In this document: positions 52,997 through 61,694 of the stretch, one piece after another
Layout: each line of letters opens with the position of its first letter
Numbering within the stretch: position 1 is the stretch's first letter
From: Flavobacteriaceae bacterium PS02337
GTDB lineage: Bacteria > Bacteroidota > Bacteroidia > Flavobacteriales > Flavobacteriaceae
Length of the DNA: 64,000 nt
NCBI GenBank assembly: GCA_029959285.1
Contig: JASCOE010000001.1
Location: 620,001-684,000 of the forward strand
Direction of reading: 5' to 3'
Program-made: the position numbers and the translations under genes
Notes under the pieces: generated by a model
What the model saw: only the letters and a program-made list of their open reading frames with translations
Told to the model about the DNA's origin: nothing
The model's database searches: none

Positions 52997-53004
52997 TAAA
53001 TTTG
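52997..53004 (+). promoter_or_regulatory. Candidate -7 box for prs
   Basis: TAAATTTG matches TAnnTTTG; it implies a leader of about 115 bases before the prs ATG. The leader contains ACACACAACT (53024-53033). Confidence 0.5.
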
Positions 53005-53126
53005 CACCTCGTTAAAACGAAGCACACACAACTAACTACATTCGAGGCATTTATAAGACTTTTTCTTTGTTCGAAATTATAAAGATAAAATCAGACTAAG
53101 TGCAGCGGAGCAAAAACAACAATATA

Positions 53127-54068
53127 ATGTCGCACCTAGAACCAGAAGCTAAAATTTTTGCTTGTTCACAAAGTGTTTATCTTGCAGAAAAAATTGCAAA
53201 AGAGTACGGAATTCCGTTAGGAAAAGTAACGATGTCAACGTATAGCGATGGAGAATTTCAGCCATCTTACGAAGAATCGATTAGAGGTTTACGAGTTTTC
53301 ATCGTATGTTCAACTTTTCCAAGTGCAGATAATCTGATGGAATTGTTGTTAATGATTGATGCAGCAAAACGTGCATCAGCAAGACACATTACAGCTGTTA
53401 TGCCTTATTTTGGTTGGGCAAGACAAGATAGAAAAGACAAACCAAGAGTGCCGATTGGAGCTAAGTTAGTGGCAAACCTATTAACTGCTGCAGGAGCAAC
53501 AAGAATCATGACAATGGATTTGCACGCAGATCAAATTCAAGGATTCTTTGAAAAACCAGTAGATCATTTATTTGCATCTACAATCTTTTTACCATACGTA
53601 GAAAGTTTAAAGTTAGAAAATCTGACAATTGCATCTCCTGATATGGGAGGTTCAAAAAGAGCATATGCTTACTCTAAGTTTTTAGAATCAGACGTAGTAA
53701 TCTGTTACAAACAAAGAAAAGCAGCCAACGTTATCGACACTATGGAGCTAATTGGTGAAGTAAAAGGACGTAACGTAATCTTAGTAGACGACATGATCGA
53801 TACAGGAGGGACTTTAGCAAAAGCTGCCGACCTAATGATCGAAAAAGGAGCGCTAAGTGTAAGGGCAATTTGTACACACGCTATTTTATCTGGTGGGGCG
53901 TATGAAAAAATCGAGAACTCAAAATTAACTGAGTTAATCGTAACCGATTCGATCCCATTAAAGAAAGAATCAAAGAAAATAAAAGTGGTAAGCTGTGCGC
54001 CTCTATTTGCTGAGGTTATGCAGATGGTTCACCACAACAATTCCATCAGTGGAAAATTTATAATGTAG
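53127..54068 (+). CDS. prs: Ribose-phosphate pyrophosphokinase
   Basis: A 313-residue PRPP synthase: SDGEFQPSYEESIRG, the catalytic WARQDRKDKPR, DLHADQIQGFF and the PRPP loop VDDMIDTGGT. Length equals the bacterial norm when started at ATG 53127 (MSHLEPEAK); a GTG nine codons upstream is unlikely. It makes PRPP for purine, pyrimidine, histidine and NAD synthesis. Confidence 0.95.
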   Translation: MSHLEPEAKIFACSQSVYLAEKIAKEYGIPLGKVTMSTYSDGEFQPSYEESIRGLRVFIVCSTFPSADNLMELLLMIDAAKRASARHITAVMPYFGWARQDRKDKPRVPIGAKLVANLLTAAGATRIMTMDLHADQIQGFFEKPVDHLFASTIFLPYVESLKLENLTIASPDMGGSKRAYAYSKFLESDVVICYKQRKAANVIDTMELIGEVKGRNVILVDDMIDTGGTLAKAADLMIEKGALSVRAICTHAILSGGAYEKIENSKLTELIVTDSIPLKKESKKIKVVSCAPLFAEVMQMVHHNNSISGKFIM

Positions 54069-54070
54069 AA

Positions 54071-54155
54071 GCAGTAAGCTTTAGGCTATAAGCCATAAGC
54101 TTTATTCTCATTTTAAAAAGCCTAAAGCTTAAAGCGTATTGCCTAAAGCCTATAG
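54071..54155. repeat. AAGCTTTAGGC direct and inverted repeats
   Basis: Several copies of (A)AGCTTTAGGC/GCCTAAAGCTT in both orientations (GTAAGCTTTAGGCTATAAGC, GCCTAAAGCTTAAAGC, GCCTAAAGCCTATAG) fill the prs-rplY gap. It resembles other low-complexity intergenic tracts in this window. Confidence 0.75.
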
Positions 54156-54196
54156 AAAACAAGAATATTTATATTAATAACTATATTTTTTTTACA

Positions 54197-54808
54197 ATGA
54201 AATCGATTACAATTAAAGGATCAGAAAGAGAAAGCGTGGGCAAAGTGTCAACTAAAGCCTTACGTAATGCTGGAGCGGTTCCTTGCGTGTTATACGGAGG
54301 AAATCAGGCAGTACACTTCTCAGCAGACGCTGCAGCGTTCAAAAACTTGGTTTACACTCCAAACGCACACACAGTTGTGATTGAGCTTGGAAAAGGAAAA
54401 TCATTCAATGCAATTTTGCAAGATATCCAAGTTCACCCAGTATCAGACAAAATTTTACACATTGACTTCTTCCAATTATTTGATGATAAAGAAATCACAA
54501 TGGAAGTTCCTGTGAAAATTGTTGGTACATCTAAAGGTGTTCTTGCAGGTGGTGTTTTACGTTTAAACACTCGTAAATTAAAAGTTAAAGCTTTACCAGC
54601 AAATCTTCCTGATTTTGTTGAAGCTGACATCACTCCACTTGAAATGGGTAACAAATTATACGTTACTAAAGTTGGAAAACCTGAGTACAAAATTATGCAC
54701 CCAGACAACACAGTTGTTGCTCAAGTAAGAATTTCTCGTGCTGCTATGAAAGCTGCTCAAGAAGCTGCAAAAGCTGCAAAAGCTCCTGCAAAAGGAAAGA
54801 AAAAATAA
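54197..54808 (+). CDS. rplY: 50S ribosomal protein L25/general stress protein Ctc
   Basis: A 203-residue L25 of the long Ctc type: N-terminal 5S rRNA-binding domain ([43 protein letters not shown]) and a C-terminal TL5-like domain ([16 protein letters not shown]). An alanine/lysine-rich tail ends the protein (about 183-203). The gene follows prs, the usual neighbour in Bacteroidetes. Confidence 0.95.
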   Translation: MKSITIKGSERESVGKVSTKALRNAGAVPCVLYGGNQAVHFSADAAAFKNLVYTPNAHTVVIELGKGKSFNAILQDIQVHPVSDKILHIDFFQLFDDKEITMEVPVKIVGTSKGVLAGGVLRLNTRKLKVKALPANLPDFVEADITPLEMGNKLYVTKVGKPEYKIMHPDNTVVAQVRISRAAMKAAQEAAKAAKAPAKGKKK

Positions 54809-54823
54809 TTTTTTCAAACTATA

Positions 54824-54859
54824 CAAAAAGCCTCAATCTTACGATTGGGGCTTTTTTTT
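54824..54859. terminator. Terminator after rplY
   Basis: AAAAAGCCTCAATC, loop TTAC, GATTGGGGCTTTTTTTT: G-U containing stem followed by T-run. Confidence 0.9.
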
Positions 54860-54869
54860 GTTTTAAAAT

Positions 54870-55260
54870 TTCAAAGTTGCTAAGATTCTAAGAGGCTAAT
54901 TTTTAGTATGTCAGGCTGAGCGAAGTCGAAGCCCTTTGCCAACTTTTCGGTTATTTTTTTGAAGCAGAAATCTTCGGCTTTTTCAAGATCCGACATTCCT
55001 GCCATCCGCTATATCTTTTCCTGGCTAAAGAAGCCAGAAAAAGGATGCCGCTTCTGTCAGGGCTAGTAAGAAAATATCTTTTTTATAAGATTCTAAGATA
55101 CTAAGAATCTGAGTTGCTAAGAGAAAATCTGCACAATCAGCTAAATCTGTGAGAGATATTTTTTTGTGCTCTTTGAATATTATCACAACTGTAAGGAGTT
55201 ATTTCTTTGCGATCTTTGCGTAAAACCTTTGCGAACTTTGCGGTTAAATCACGACCAGTA
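54870..55260. repeat. Repeat-filled 390-bp spacer between rplY and pth
   Basis: No gene. Contents in order: TCTAAG-type repeats, one half of the composite inner hairpin (GTCAGGCTGAGCGAAGTCGA at 54910-54929), a hairpin block 54991-55065 with CATCCGCTATATCTTTTCC and GGATGCCGC arms around a CTGGCT/AGCCAG stem, more CTAAGA repeats, and CTTTGCG repeats at 55206-55245. Confidence 0.75.
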
Positions 55261-55281
55261 AATAATTATCTAATTTTCACA

Positions 55282-55312
55282 TTGGCAAATTATCTAATTA
55301 GTTCTATTTTTG
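55282..55312 (+). promoter_or_regulatory. Promoter of pth
   Basis: TTG (55282-55284), 20-bp spacer, TATTTTTG (55305-55312): a full Bacteroidetes promoter. The box ends 4 bases before the annotated ATG, so the mRNA would be leaderless, or translation begins at a later ATG. Confidence 0.65.
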
Positions 55313-55316
55313 TCAA

Positions 55317-55994
55317 ATGATAAAATGGATAACAAAACTGTTTTCATCAACATCAAAAGAAGAGAACATAGAAGATAGTATGAAACCGCAGGTTTACGAA
55401 CACCAAAAAAATAATACAAAAAGCGTGAGTAAAAAATATTTAATCGTTGGTTTAGGAAATATAGGAGCTGAATACGTAAATACCAGACATAACATCGGCT
55501 TTAAAGTCCTTGATTTTTTAGCAAAAAAGGAAAGCCTTTCATTCGAAACCGTAAAGCTTGGTGCTTTGGCTGAATATAAATTTAAAGGAAGAACCTTTTT
55601 TCTTTTAAAACCAAATACGTATATGAACCTAAGCGGTAAAGCCGTAAAATATTGGATGGACAAAGAAAATATTCCGTTAGAAAATATTTTGGTCATTACA
55701 GATGATTTAAATCTTTCTTTTGGAACCATAAGAATCAAACCAAAAGGAAGTGACGGCGGCCATAACGGACTAAAAAACATCAATTTGGTTTTGAATACAC
55801 AAAACTATACACGTTTTAGATTTGGAATCAGCGATCAGTTCAAAAAAGGACAGCAAATAGATTATGTTTTAGGAGAATGGAATGCTGAAGAGGAAGCAAA
55901 ATTACCGGAGCGTTACGAAACTGCTGCAGAAATTATTAGAACTTTTGGAACAGCAGGTTTAGAAAACACAATGACAACATTTAACGGAAAATAA
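55317..55994 (+). CDS. pth: Peptidyl-tRNA hydrolase
   Basis: A 225-residue Pth: YLIVGLGNIGAEYVNTRHNIGF with catalytic His, NTYMNLSGKAV, DDLNLSFG and GSDGGHNGLKNI. Relative to E. coli Pth there is an extra N-terminal stretch of about 40 residues that is charged and poorly conserved. ATG 55380 (MKPQVYEHQ) would give 204 residues and fits the promoter position better. The enzyme recycles peptidyl-tRNAs. Confidence 0.9.
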   Translation: MIKWITKLFSSTSKEENIEDSMKPQVYEHQKNNTKSVSKKYLIVGLGNIGAEYVNTRHNIGFKVLDFLAKKESLSFETVKLGALAEYKFKGRTFFLLKPNTYMNLSGKAVKYWMDKENIPLENILVITDDLNLSFGTIRIKPKGSDGGHNGLKNINLVLNTQNYTRFRFGISDQFKKGQQIDYVLGEWNAEEEAKLPERYETAAEIIRTFGTAGLENTMTTFNGK

Positions 55995-56089
55995 AGATTT
56001 ACAGCTATTTATATAATTAAAAAGTAAATTATCAGTTAATTTAATTGAATTATAACGAAATAGTATTTTCAATTACAAAGTTAAATGTC

Positions 56090-56097
56090 TAAATTTG
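56090..56097 (+). promoter_or_regulatory. Candidate -7 box for sod
   Basis: TAAATTTG matches TAnnTTTG, with a leader of about 30 bases before ATG 56134. Confidence 0.5.
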
Positions 56098-56133
56098 GGA
56101 TAAATTATTATAAACCATAAAAATCCTTATATC

Positions 56134-56745
56134 ATGGCTTTTGAATTACCACAATTACCTTATGCATACGATGCATTAGAACCACATATTGATGCTCGTA
56201 CAATGGAAATCCATCATACAAAGCACCACAATGCATATACTACAAATCTTAATGCTGCAATTGCAGGAACAGATTTAGAAGGAAAAACAATCGAAAATAT
56301 CTTAATCAACTTAGATAAATCTAATGCAGCAGTTCGTAACAATGGTGGAGGTTTTTACAACCACAATTTATTCTGGACTGTAATGTCTCCAAATGGAGGA
56401 GGATTGCCAACTGGTGATTTATTAGCGGCAATCGAAGCTTCTTTTGGAACTTTCGAAGAATTTAAAGCAAAATTTGCTAAAGCTGGTGCTACACAATTCG
56501 GTTCTGGATGGGCTTGGTTAACAGTTCAAAAAGGAGGAAAATTAGAAGTTGTAGGTACTCCAAATCAAGATAATCCATTAATGCCAGAAGTTGCTGGTAA
56601 TGGTGGAACTCCAATCTTAGGAATGGACGTTTGGGAACACGCTTACTACTTAAACTACCAAAACAGAAGACCAGATTATATTGAAGCTTTCTTCAGTGTA
56701 ATTAACTGGACAGAAGTTGCTAGAAGATTTGCTTTAGACAAATAG
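56134..56745 (+). CDS. Superoxide dismutase (Fe/Mn family)
   Basis: A 203-residue Fe/Mn SOD: metal ligands in [12 protein letters not shown] (first His), GFYNHNLFW (second His) and [19 protein letters not shown] (Asp and third His), plus FGSGWAWL. The protein has no signal peptide, so it acts in the cytoplasm. Iron or manganese preference cannot be decided by eye. Single gene with its own promoter and a strong terminator. Confidence 0.95.
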   Translation: MAFELPQLPYAYDALEPHIDARTMEIHHTKHHNAYTTNLNAAIAGTDLEGKTIENILINLDKSNAAVRNNGGGFYNHNLFWTVMSPNGGGLPTGDLLAAIEASFGTFEEFKAKFAKAGATQFGSGWAWLTVQKGGKLEVVGTPNQDNPLMPEVAGNGGTPILGMDVWEHAYYLNYQNRRPDYIEAFFSVINWTEVARRFALDK

Positions 56746-56769
56746 TCAAAAATTAAGTAAAGAATATAG

Positions 56770-56804
56770 AAAAAGACGAGTATCGAAAGATACTCGTCTT
56801 TTTT
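56770..56804. terminator. Bidirectional terminator between sod and lipoprotein gene
   Basis: AAAAGACGAGTATC, loop GAAA, GATACTCGTCTTTTTT: 10-bp stem with flanking A- and T-runs. Confidence 0.95.
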
Positions 56805-56807
56805 GTT

Positions 56808-57179
56808 TTACCACTTTCCGAAGAAACTGTTGATGTCAAAATAATATTTTACGGCTTCTCCTTTTTCATTTGTCAAATTTAGAACATCGTAATGTTTCTT
56901 TCCTTCGCTTATTAAAGCTTGTCCGTTTATTTTGCAATTAGGGCAAAGCTTTTTCGCAATTTGATACTCTTCGGCAATACTTTTTACTTTAATGGCATTT
57001 TTTACAGAACTACCTGCTTCATTCGAGTCTTTATTAAAAGATGCTTCTTTCTCAGAGGTTGAGCTATTTTTGTTTGCAATAGAAGTGCTAGCAAGTGTGT
57101 TTTTAGGTTTAGCACCAGAACAGTTGAAAAGAAATAAACTGAATAAAACGATTAAAGAAATTTTAGAAAATTGTTTCAT
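56808..57179 (-). CDS. Small lipoprotein of unknown function
   Basis: A 123-residue protein with lipobox LFNCS at about 16-20, a Ser/Asn-rich linker and a C-terminal segment with two cysteines (AKKLCPNCKINGQALI), which could be a metal or redox site. It is followed by the sod-side terminator and has the tandem sRNA-like array just upstream. Function unknown. Confidence 0.75.
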   Translation of the reverse strand: MKQFSKISLIVLFSLFLFNCSGAKPKNTLASTSIANKNSSTSEKEASFNKDSNEAGSSVKNAIKVKSIAEEYQIAKKLCPNCKINGQALISEGKKHYDVLNLTNEKGEAVKYYFDINSFFGKW

Positions 57180-57222
57180 AGGGTGGATTTTAGTTGGACA
57201 ATATTATAAAATTTATTCCAAT

Positions 57223-57292
57223 AAAAAAGGTGGAATCTCTTCCACCTTTTTTGCCCCAAATCTACCATAAACTTAACCTACTAATGTTATGG
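57223..57292 (-). ncRNA. Putative sRNA, array copy 1
   Basis: Conserved hairpin core and terminator stem GGTGGAAGAGATTCCACC plus T-run on the minus strand. Its upstream box is TACCTTTA (57298-57305), a weak -7 match. Confidence 0.5.
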
Positions 57293-57505
57293 TTTAGTAA
57301 AGGTAGGGAGAGATGTTTCGGGGAAAAAACTTTTCAGATGAAATGTACTAATATCCGATAAATGGATTATAATTTATAGCCTTGTCCTTTTAAAGGAAAA
57401 AAGAGAATAAAATAGCCTTTGGAGCATAGAATAAAGAATGTGAAATAAAGAGAATAAGATATTACAAGATAAAGGATTGTTGCTTGAAGTCTATGGAAAT
57501 AAAAT

Positions 57506-57575
57506 AAAAAAGGTGGAATTTCTTCCACCTTTTTTGCCCCAAATCTACCATAAACTTAACCTACTAATGTTATGG
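57506..57575 (-). ncRNA. Putative sRNA, array copy 2
   Basis: Core identical to copy 1; terminator stem GGTGGAAGAAATTCCACC. Upstream box TACTTTTA (57581-57588). Confidence 0.5.
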
Positions 57576-57790
57576 TTTAGTAAAAGTAGTTAAGGATGTT
57601 TCGATTAAAAAAAATTTCAGACGAAATGGACTAATATCCGATAAATGGAATATAATTTATTGTCTTGTCCTGTTAAAGGAAAAATGGGAATAAAATAGCC
57701 TGTAAAAGAGTAAAATAAGGAATGTAGAACAAAGAGGATAGGATATCAAATATAAAAGATTATTTTTTCAAACCTTATAAGGAAAAAAAT

Positions 57791-57860
57791 AAAAAAGGTG
57801 GAATCTCTTCCACCTTTTTTGCCCCAAATCTACCATAAACTTAACCTACTAATGTTATGG
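57791..57860 (-). ncRNA. Putative sRNA, array copy 3
   Basis: Core identical to the others; terminator stem GGTGGAAGAGATTCCACC. Upstream box TACTTTTA (57866-57873). Confidence 0.5.
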
Positions 57861-57976
57861 TTTAGTAAAAGTAATGAAGGATATTTCGATTAAAAAAAAA
57901 TTCAGATGAAAGGTAAGTATATCCGATTAAATGAAGTATAATTTGTTGCTTTAGAAATACTTGAGTTTATTCCAAT

Positions 57977-58046
57977 AAAAAAGGTGGTATTTCTACCACC
58001 CTTTTTGCCCCAAATCTACCATAAACTTAACCTACTAATGTTATGG
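57977..58046 (-). ncRNA. Putative sRNA, array copy 4, best promoter
   Basis: Core identical. Upstream it has TTG (58080-58082), 20-bp spacer and TACTTTTG (58052-58059), a full consensus promoter. The terminator stem reads GGTGGTAGAAATACCACC: both sides changed together relative to copies 1-3, which keeps the pairing. Confidence 0.6.
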
Positions 58047-58147
58047 TATCTCAAAAGTATCATTGCTTTTCAATTTTACCAAACAAACAGGATGAACGGC
58101 AAAAAAAACCGATGAAATGCACAAATTAACCTTTTATTAATACTTTT

Positions 58148-60046
58148 TTAATAAGCTCTAGCGTCTTTTCCTTCGTAAAAATTCATAAAAGCACGATTTA
58201 CGACACGATTTCCACCTGGAGTTGGGTAATCTCCAGTGAAATACCAGTCACCTAAATTTTTAGGACATGCAATATGAAGATCTTCTACCGTTTGGAAGGT
58301 TATTTTTACTTCGGCATTGATTTCTGGAGAGCTTAACATTTCTGCTATTTTATCTGAAATCTCTTCATTTGTAAATTGATCGTAAATTTCTGTTACATAA
58401 TTTACAACATCATTATCTGAGAAATTTTCTTGTGCCTTACATTTTGCATAAACTTGATCTACAATATGATAAAGGTTTCTTTCTTTTAATAATGCAAGAG
58501 CTGCTCTAAAAGCAACTAAACCTTCCAATTTCGCCATATCAATTCCGTAACAATCTGGGTAACGAATTTGTGGTGCAGATGAAACAATTACAATACGTTT
58601 TGGATTTAAGCGATCCATCATTTTTATAATGCTCATTTTTAATGTAGTACCACGAACAATACTATCGTCAATAATAACCAAATTATCTTCTGGTTTAATT
58701 ACGCCATAAGTAACATCGTAAACGTGAGCAACTAAATCGTCACGGCTGCTGTCTTCGGTAATAAAGGTTCTAAGTTTAGCATCTTTAATTGCTACTTTTT
58801 CTGTACGTATTTTTACAGCCAAAAGTTCCTGAAGTGTGTCAGCAGTTAATGTATTTCTGTTTTCTAAAATATAATTGTTTTTTCTCTGATTCAAGAAATC
58901 CTGAGCAGCTTCTACTAAACCATAAAATGATGTTTCGGCTGTGTTTGGAATATATGAGAAAACGGTATTGTCTGTATCGCTGTCAATTGCTTTAAGAACA
59001 GCAGGTAAAATTAATTTACCTAAATCTTTACGTTCTTGGTAGATTTCAGCATCACTTCCTCTTGAGAAATAAATTCTTTCAAAAGAACAAGCTTTTTTAA
59101 CTGTCGGTTCCAAGATTTGTTTCATAGAAACATTTCCATTTTTCTTGATAATCAAAGCATTTCCTGGATCAATTTCTTGAACACTTTCAAAAGGTACATT
59201 AAATACAGTTTGAATAACAGGTCTTTCTGAAGCTACAACTACAACTTCGTCATCTTGATAAAAGTAAGCTGGACGAATTCCTGCAGGATCTCTAAAAACA
59301 AAAGCATCACCGTGACCTAATAAACCAGCCATTGCATAACCTCCGTCTAAGTTTTTAGCGGAACGCGCTAAGATTTTTGCAATATCCAAACGCTCTGCAA
59401 TTACTGGAGAAGCTTCTCTTTTAGAATATCCTTCTGCTTTGCAATCTTGATATAATTGCATTACTTCTTTATCTAAGAAATGACCAATTTTTTCCATTAC
59501 AGTAACAGTATCCGCCATTTCTTTTGGGTGCTGTCCTAATTCAACCAAATTTTCGAAAAGCTCTTTAACATTTGTCATGTTAAAGTTTCCAGCTAAAATC
59601 AAGTTGCGGTGCATCCAGTTACTTTGACGTAAAAATGGGTGAACGCTTTCGATGCTATTTTTTCCAAAAGTTCCGTAACGAACGTGTCCTAAAAATAATT
59701 CCCCAACATAAGGAATTTGAGATTTTATTTTTTGAACATCTTCACCAATTTCTGGATTCGCTTTTAATTCTTCGCTAATTCTTTCATTGATCTGTTTAAA
59801 AACATCTTGAATTGGCTGTGCATGATTAGAACGAACTCTGCTTATGTAGCGTTGTCCAGGTTCAACATCCAATTTAATGCTTGCAAAACCAGCTCCGTCT
59901 TGTCCGCGGTTGTGCTGTTTTTCCATCATTAAATACATTTTCTGAATTCCGTAAAATGCAGTTCCGTATTTTTCTTTATAATATTCAAGCGGTTTCAGTA
60001 GTCTAACTAAAGCTATTCCACATTCGTGTTTTAAAGCGTCGCTCAT
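58148..60046 (-). CDS. purF: Amidophosphoribosyltransferase (PurF-like)
   Basis: A 632-residue enzyme with a class II glutamine amidotransferase domain (catalytic Cys9 in HECGIALVRL, NRGQDGAG, GHVRYGT, NFNMTN) and a C-terminal phosphoribosyltransferase domain with PRPP loop VIIDDSIVRGTT. It is longer than the E. coli enzyme (505), as is usual for Bacteroidetes. An 8-residue propeptide must be removed to free Cys9, as in the B. subtilis type. First committed step of purine synthesis. Confidence 0.95.
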   Translation of the reverse strand: MSDALKHECGIALVRLLKPLEYYKEKYGTAFYGIQKMYLMMEKQHNRGQDGAGFASIKLDVEPGQRYISRVRSNHAQPIQDVFKQINERISEELKANPEIGEDVQKIKSQIPYVGELFLGHVRYGTFGKNSIESVHPFLRQSNWMHRNLILAGNFNMTNVKELFENLVELGQHPKEMADTVTVMEKIGHFLDKEVMQLYQDCKAEGYSKREASPVIAERLDIAKILARSAKNLDGGYAMAGLLGHGDAFVFRDPAGIRPAYFYQDDEVVVVASERPVIQTVFNVPFESVQEIDPGNALIIKKNGNVSMKQILEPTVKKACSFERIYFSRGSDAEIYQERKDLGKLILPAVLKAIDSDTDNTVFSYIPNTAETSFYGLVEAAQDFLNQRKNNYILENRNTLTADTLQELLAVKIRTEKVAIKDAKLRTFITEDSSRDDLVAHVYDVTYGVIKPEDNLVIIDDSIVRGTTLKMSIIKMMDRLNPKRIVIVSSAPQIRYPDCYGIDMAKLEGLVAFRAALALLKERNLYHIVDQVYAKCKAQENFSDNDVVNYVTEIYDQFTNEEISDKIAEMLSSPEINAEVKITFQTVEDLHIACPKNLGDWYFTGDYPTPGGNRVVNRAFMNFYEGKDARAY

Positions 60047-60093
60047 TGTTTTTGTTTTTTTGTGTTGTGTAAGTTGTGTGTATTAACGTAATA

Positions 60094-60120
60094 AAAAAGC
60101 CCCGTTTTACCGAGGCTCTT
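60094..60120 (-). terminator. Terminator of PfkB kinase gene
   Basis: Minus strand: GAGCCTCGG, loop TAAAA, CGGGGCTTTTTT. It separates the kinase gene from purF. Confidence 0.85.
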
Positions 60121-60125
60121 AGGCA

Positions 60126-61049
60126 TTATATTTCTATGTCAAACTGAGTTAACGACTTAAATTGCTGTAATCGAATCGCCACCTCGGCTTTGCTTAATGT
60201 TTCCATTCGTTCTGTTCCAAATTTTTCTACGCAGAACGAAGCTAAATTTGAACCGTAAATAATTGCATTTTTCATATTGCCAAACGAAATGTTTTCGCTT
60301 TGCGCAATAAATCCAGAGAAACCACCTGCAAAAGTGTCACCCGCTCCAGTTGGATCGAAAACTTCTTCTAATGGTAAAGCTGGTGCAAAAAATACTTCTC
60401 TATTGTGGAATAAAAGTGCGCCGTGTTCTCCTTTTTTGATCACCACATATTTTGGTCCCAATTCTTGGATTTTAGCCGCCGCTTTCACTAATGAATATTC
60501 ACCAGAAAGTTGTCTTGCTTCTTCGTCATTGATTGTAATAACATCTACACGTTTAATAACGTCTAAAAGTTCTGGAAGTGCGCAATCCATCCAAAAGTTC
60601 ATTGTATCTAAAACAACTAATTTTGGTTTTTTCTCCATTTGGTCTAAAACGCTGCTTTGTACTAACGGATGTAAGTTTCCTAACATCACAACATCAGCAT
60701 CTTTGAAATTTTGAGGAACTTTTGGCTGAAAATCTGCCAAAACATTCAATTCAGTAACTAAAGTATCTCTAGAATTTAAGTCATTATGGTACAAACCGCT
60801 CCAGAAAAAGGTTTTTCCGCCTTTTACAATTTCGATACCAGAGATATCGATATTTTTTGAAGTCAATAAATCTAAATGTTCTTGAGGAAAATCGTCTCCA
60901 ACTACAGAAACAATAGCCGATTGTAAGTTGAAAAATGACGCTGATAATCCGATGTAGGTTGCAGCACCACCTAAAATTTTATCTGTTTTTCCGAAAGGAG
61001 TTTCAATCGCGTCGAAAGCAACTGTTCCAACAATCAATAGTTTATTCAT
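60126..61049 (-). CDS. PfkB-family sugar/nucleoside kinase
   Basis: A 307-residue ribokinase-like enzyme: N-terminal GTVAFDAIETP and GGAATYIG substrate site, C-terminal DPTGAGDTFAGG with catalytic Asp (near 253). The substrate cannot be decided; in Bacteroidetes this conserved gene stands next to purF and may phosphorylate a nucleoside or sugar in purine salvage (inference). The gene ends just before the terminator. Confidence 0.85.
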   Translation of the reverse strand: MNKLLIVGTVAFDAIETPFGKTDKILGGAATYIGLSASFFNLQSAIVSVVGDDFPQEHLDLLTSKNIDISGIEIVKGGKTFFWSGLYHNDLNSRDTLVTELNVLADFQPKVPQNFKDADVVMLGNLHPLVQSSVLDQMEKKPKLVVLDTMNFWMDCALPELLDVIKRVDVITINDEEARQLSGEYSLVKAAAKIQELGPKYVVIKKGEHGALLFHNREVFFAPALPLEEVFDPTGAGDTFAGGFSGFIAQSENISFGNMKNAIIYGSNLASFCVEKFGTERMETLSKAEVAIRLQQFKSLTQFDIEI

Positions 61050-61256
61050 TTTATGAATTTCGAATTAGGGTGCAAAGATACTCTATAAGTTACAATCTTG
61101 CAATGGTTTAGGTTCTCAAAATTTTCTTAAAAAAATGACATCGATTTCGTAGTAAAACTATTGTAAATGAATTGGTTAAAATTGATTTTTTAGAAAGCTT
61201 AAAATATGTTTTCTGGAATTAAAATGCAATTTTTTTTCAAAAAAACTGCGATTATT

Positions 61257-61661
61257 TTACAACTCATACTTCTTATCAAAATAATTCTTCAAAACTCCAA
61301 CCTGAATCAAAATCATAATAGGAACAATTAAAATAGCGTATAAGATATTTTTAGAAAAATGAATACCTGAAAACTTCGTTGCAATTTTAGCAGAATATAA
61401 TTTTCCAATTTCGTTTATTTCTAAATCATTTTGAGATACAGAAAAAAGAGAAACATAAATTACCAAAGCGGCCAAAGCCAATCCGATAGAAATCCAGACT
61501 GGTTTAGAGATTAAAGGTTTATATGCTTTAAGTTTTTTTTCTTCTAATACATGAACTTCAGCCATTATTTTAGAAGTAAAATCGAACGATGGCGATTGCA
61601 GTTTGTCTTCGGCCATCATTTTCTCAATAAGTTGTTCTATATTTTTATCGCTCTCTTTCAT
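61257..61661 (-). CDS. Putative anti-sigma factor, two membrane helices
   Basis: A 134-residue protein: an N-terminal cytoplasmic segment (IEQLIEKMMAEDKLQSPSFD) and two membrane helices at about 53-73 and 104-123. It follows an ECF sigma gene by 33 bp, the normal place of an anti-sigma factor. No zinc-binding HxxxCxxC motif is visible, so it is not a standard ZAS domain. Confidence 0.65.
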   Translation of the reverse strand: MKESDKNIEQLIEKMMAEDKLQSPSFDFTSKIMAEVHVLEEKKLKAYKPLISKPVWISIGLALAALVIYVSLFSVSQNDLEINEIGKLYSAKIATKFSGIHFSKNILYAILIVPIMILIQVGVLKNYFDKKYEL

Positions 61662-61694
61662 ATGAAGATAATATTTGTTTTTTAAAGGAATATG

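Larger units (their letters stand above)
57223..58059 (-). repeat. Four-copy tandem array of sRNA-like units
   Basis: Four units (spacing of the terminator stems 283, 285 and 186 bp) between the lipoprotein gene and purF, no open reading frame. Each unit on the minus strand has a TAcyTTT(A/G) box, the same 52-nt core, a CCATAA-loop-TTATGG stem and an intrinsic terminator. The three long spacers are also similar to each other (GATGTTTCG, ATATCCGATAAATGG, TGTCCT(G/T)TTAAAGG), so the array grew by duplication of the whole 284-bp unit. Confidence 0.85.

Noticed and set aside
57223-58059. CRISPR array
   Set aside because: Only four long units with similar spacers, each with a terminator; no cas genes.
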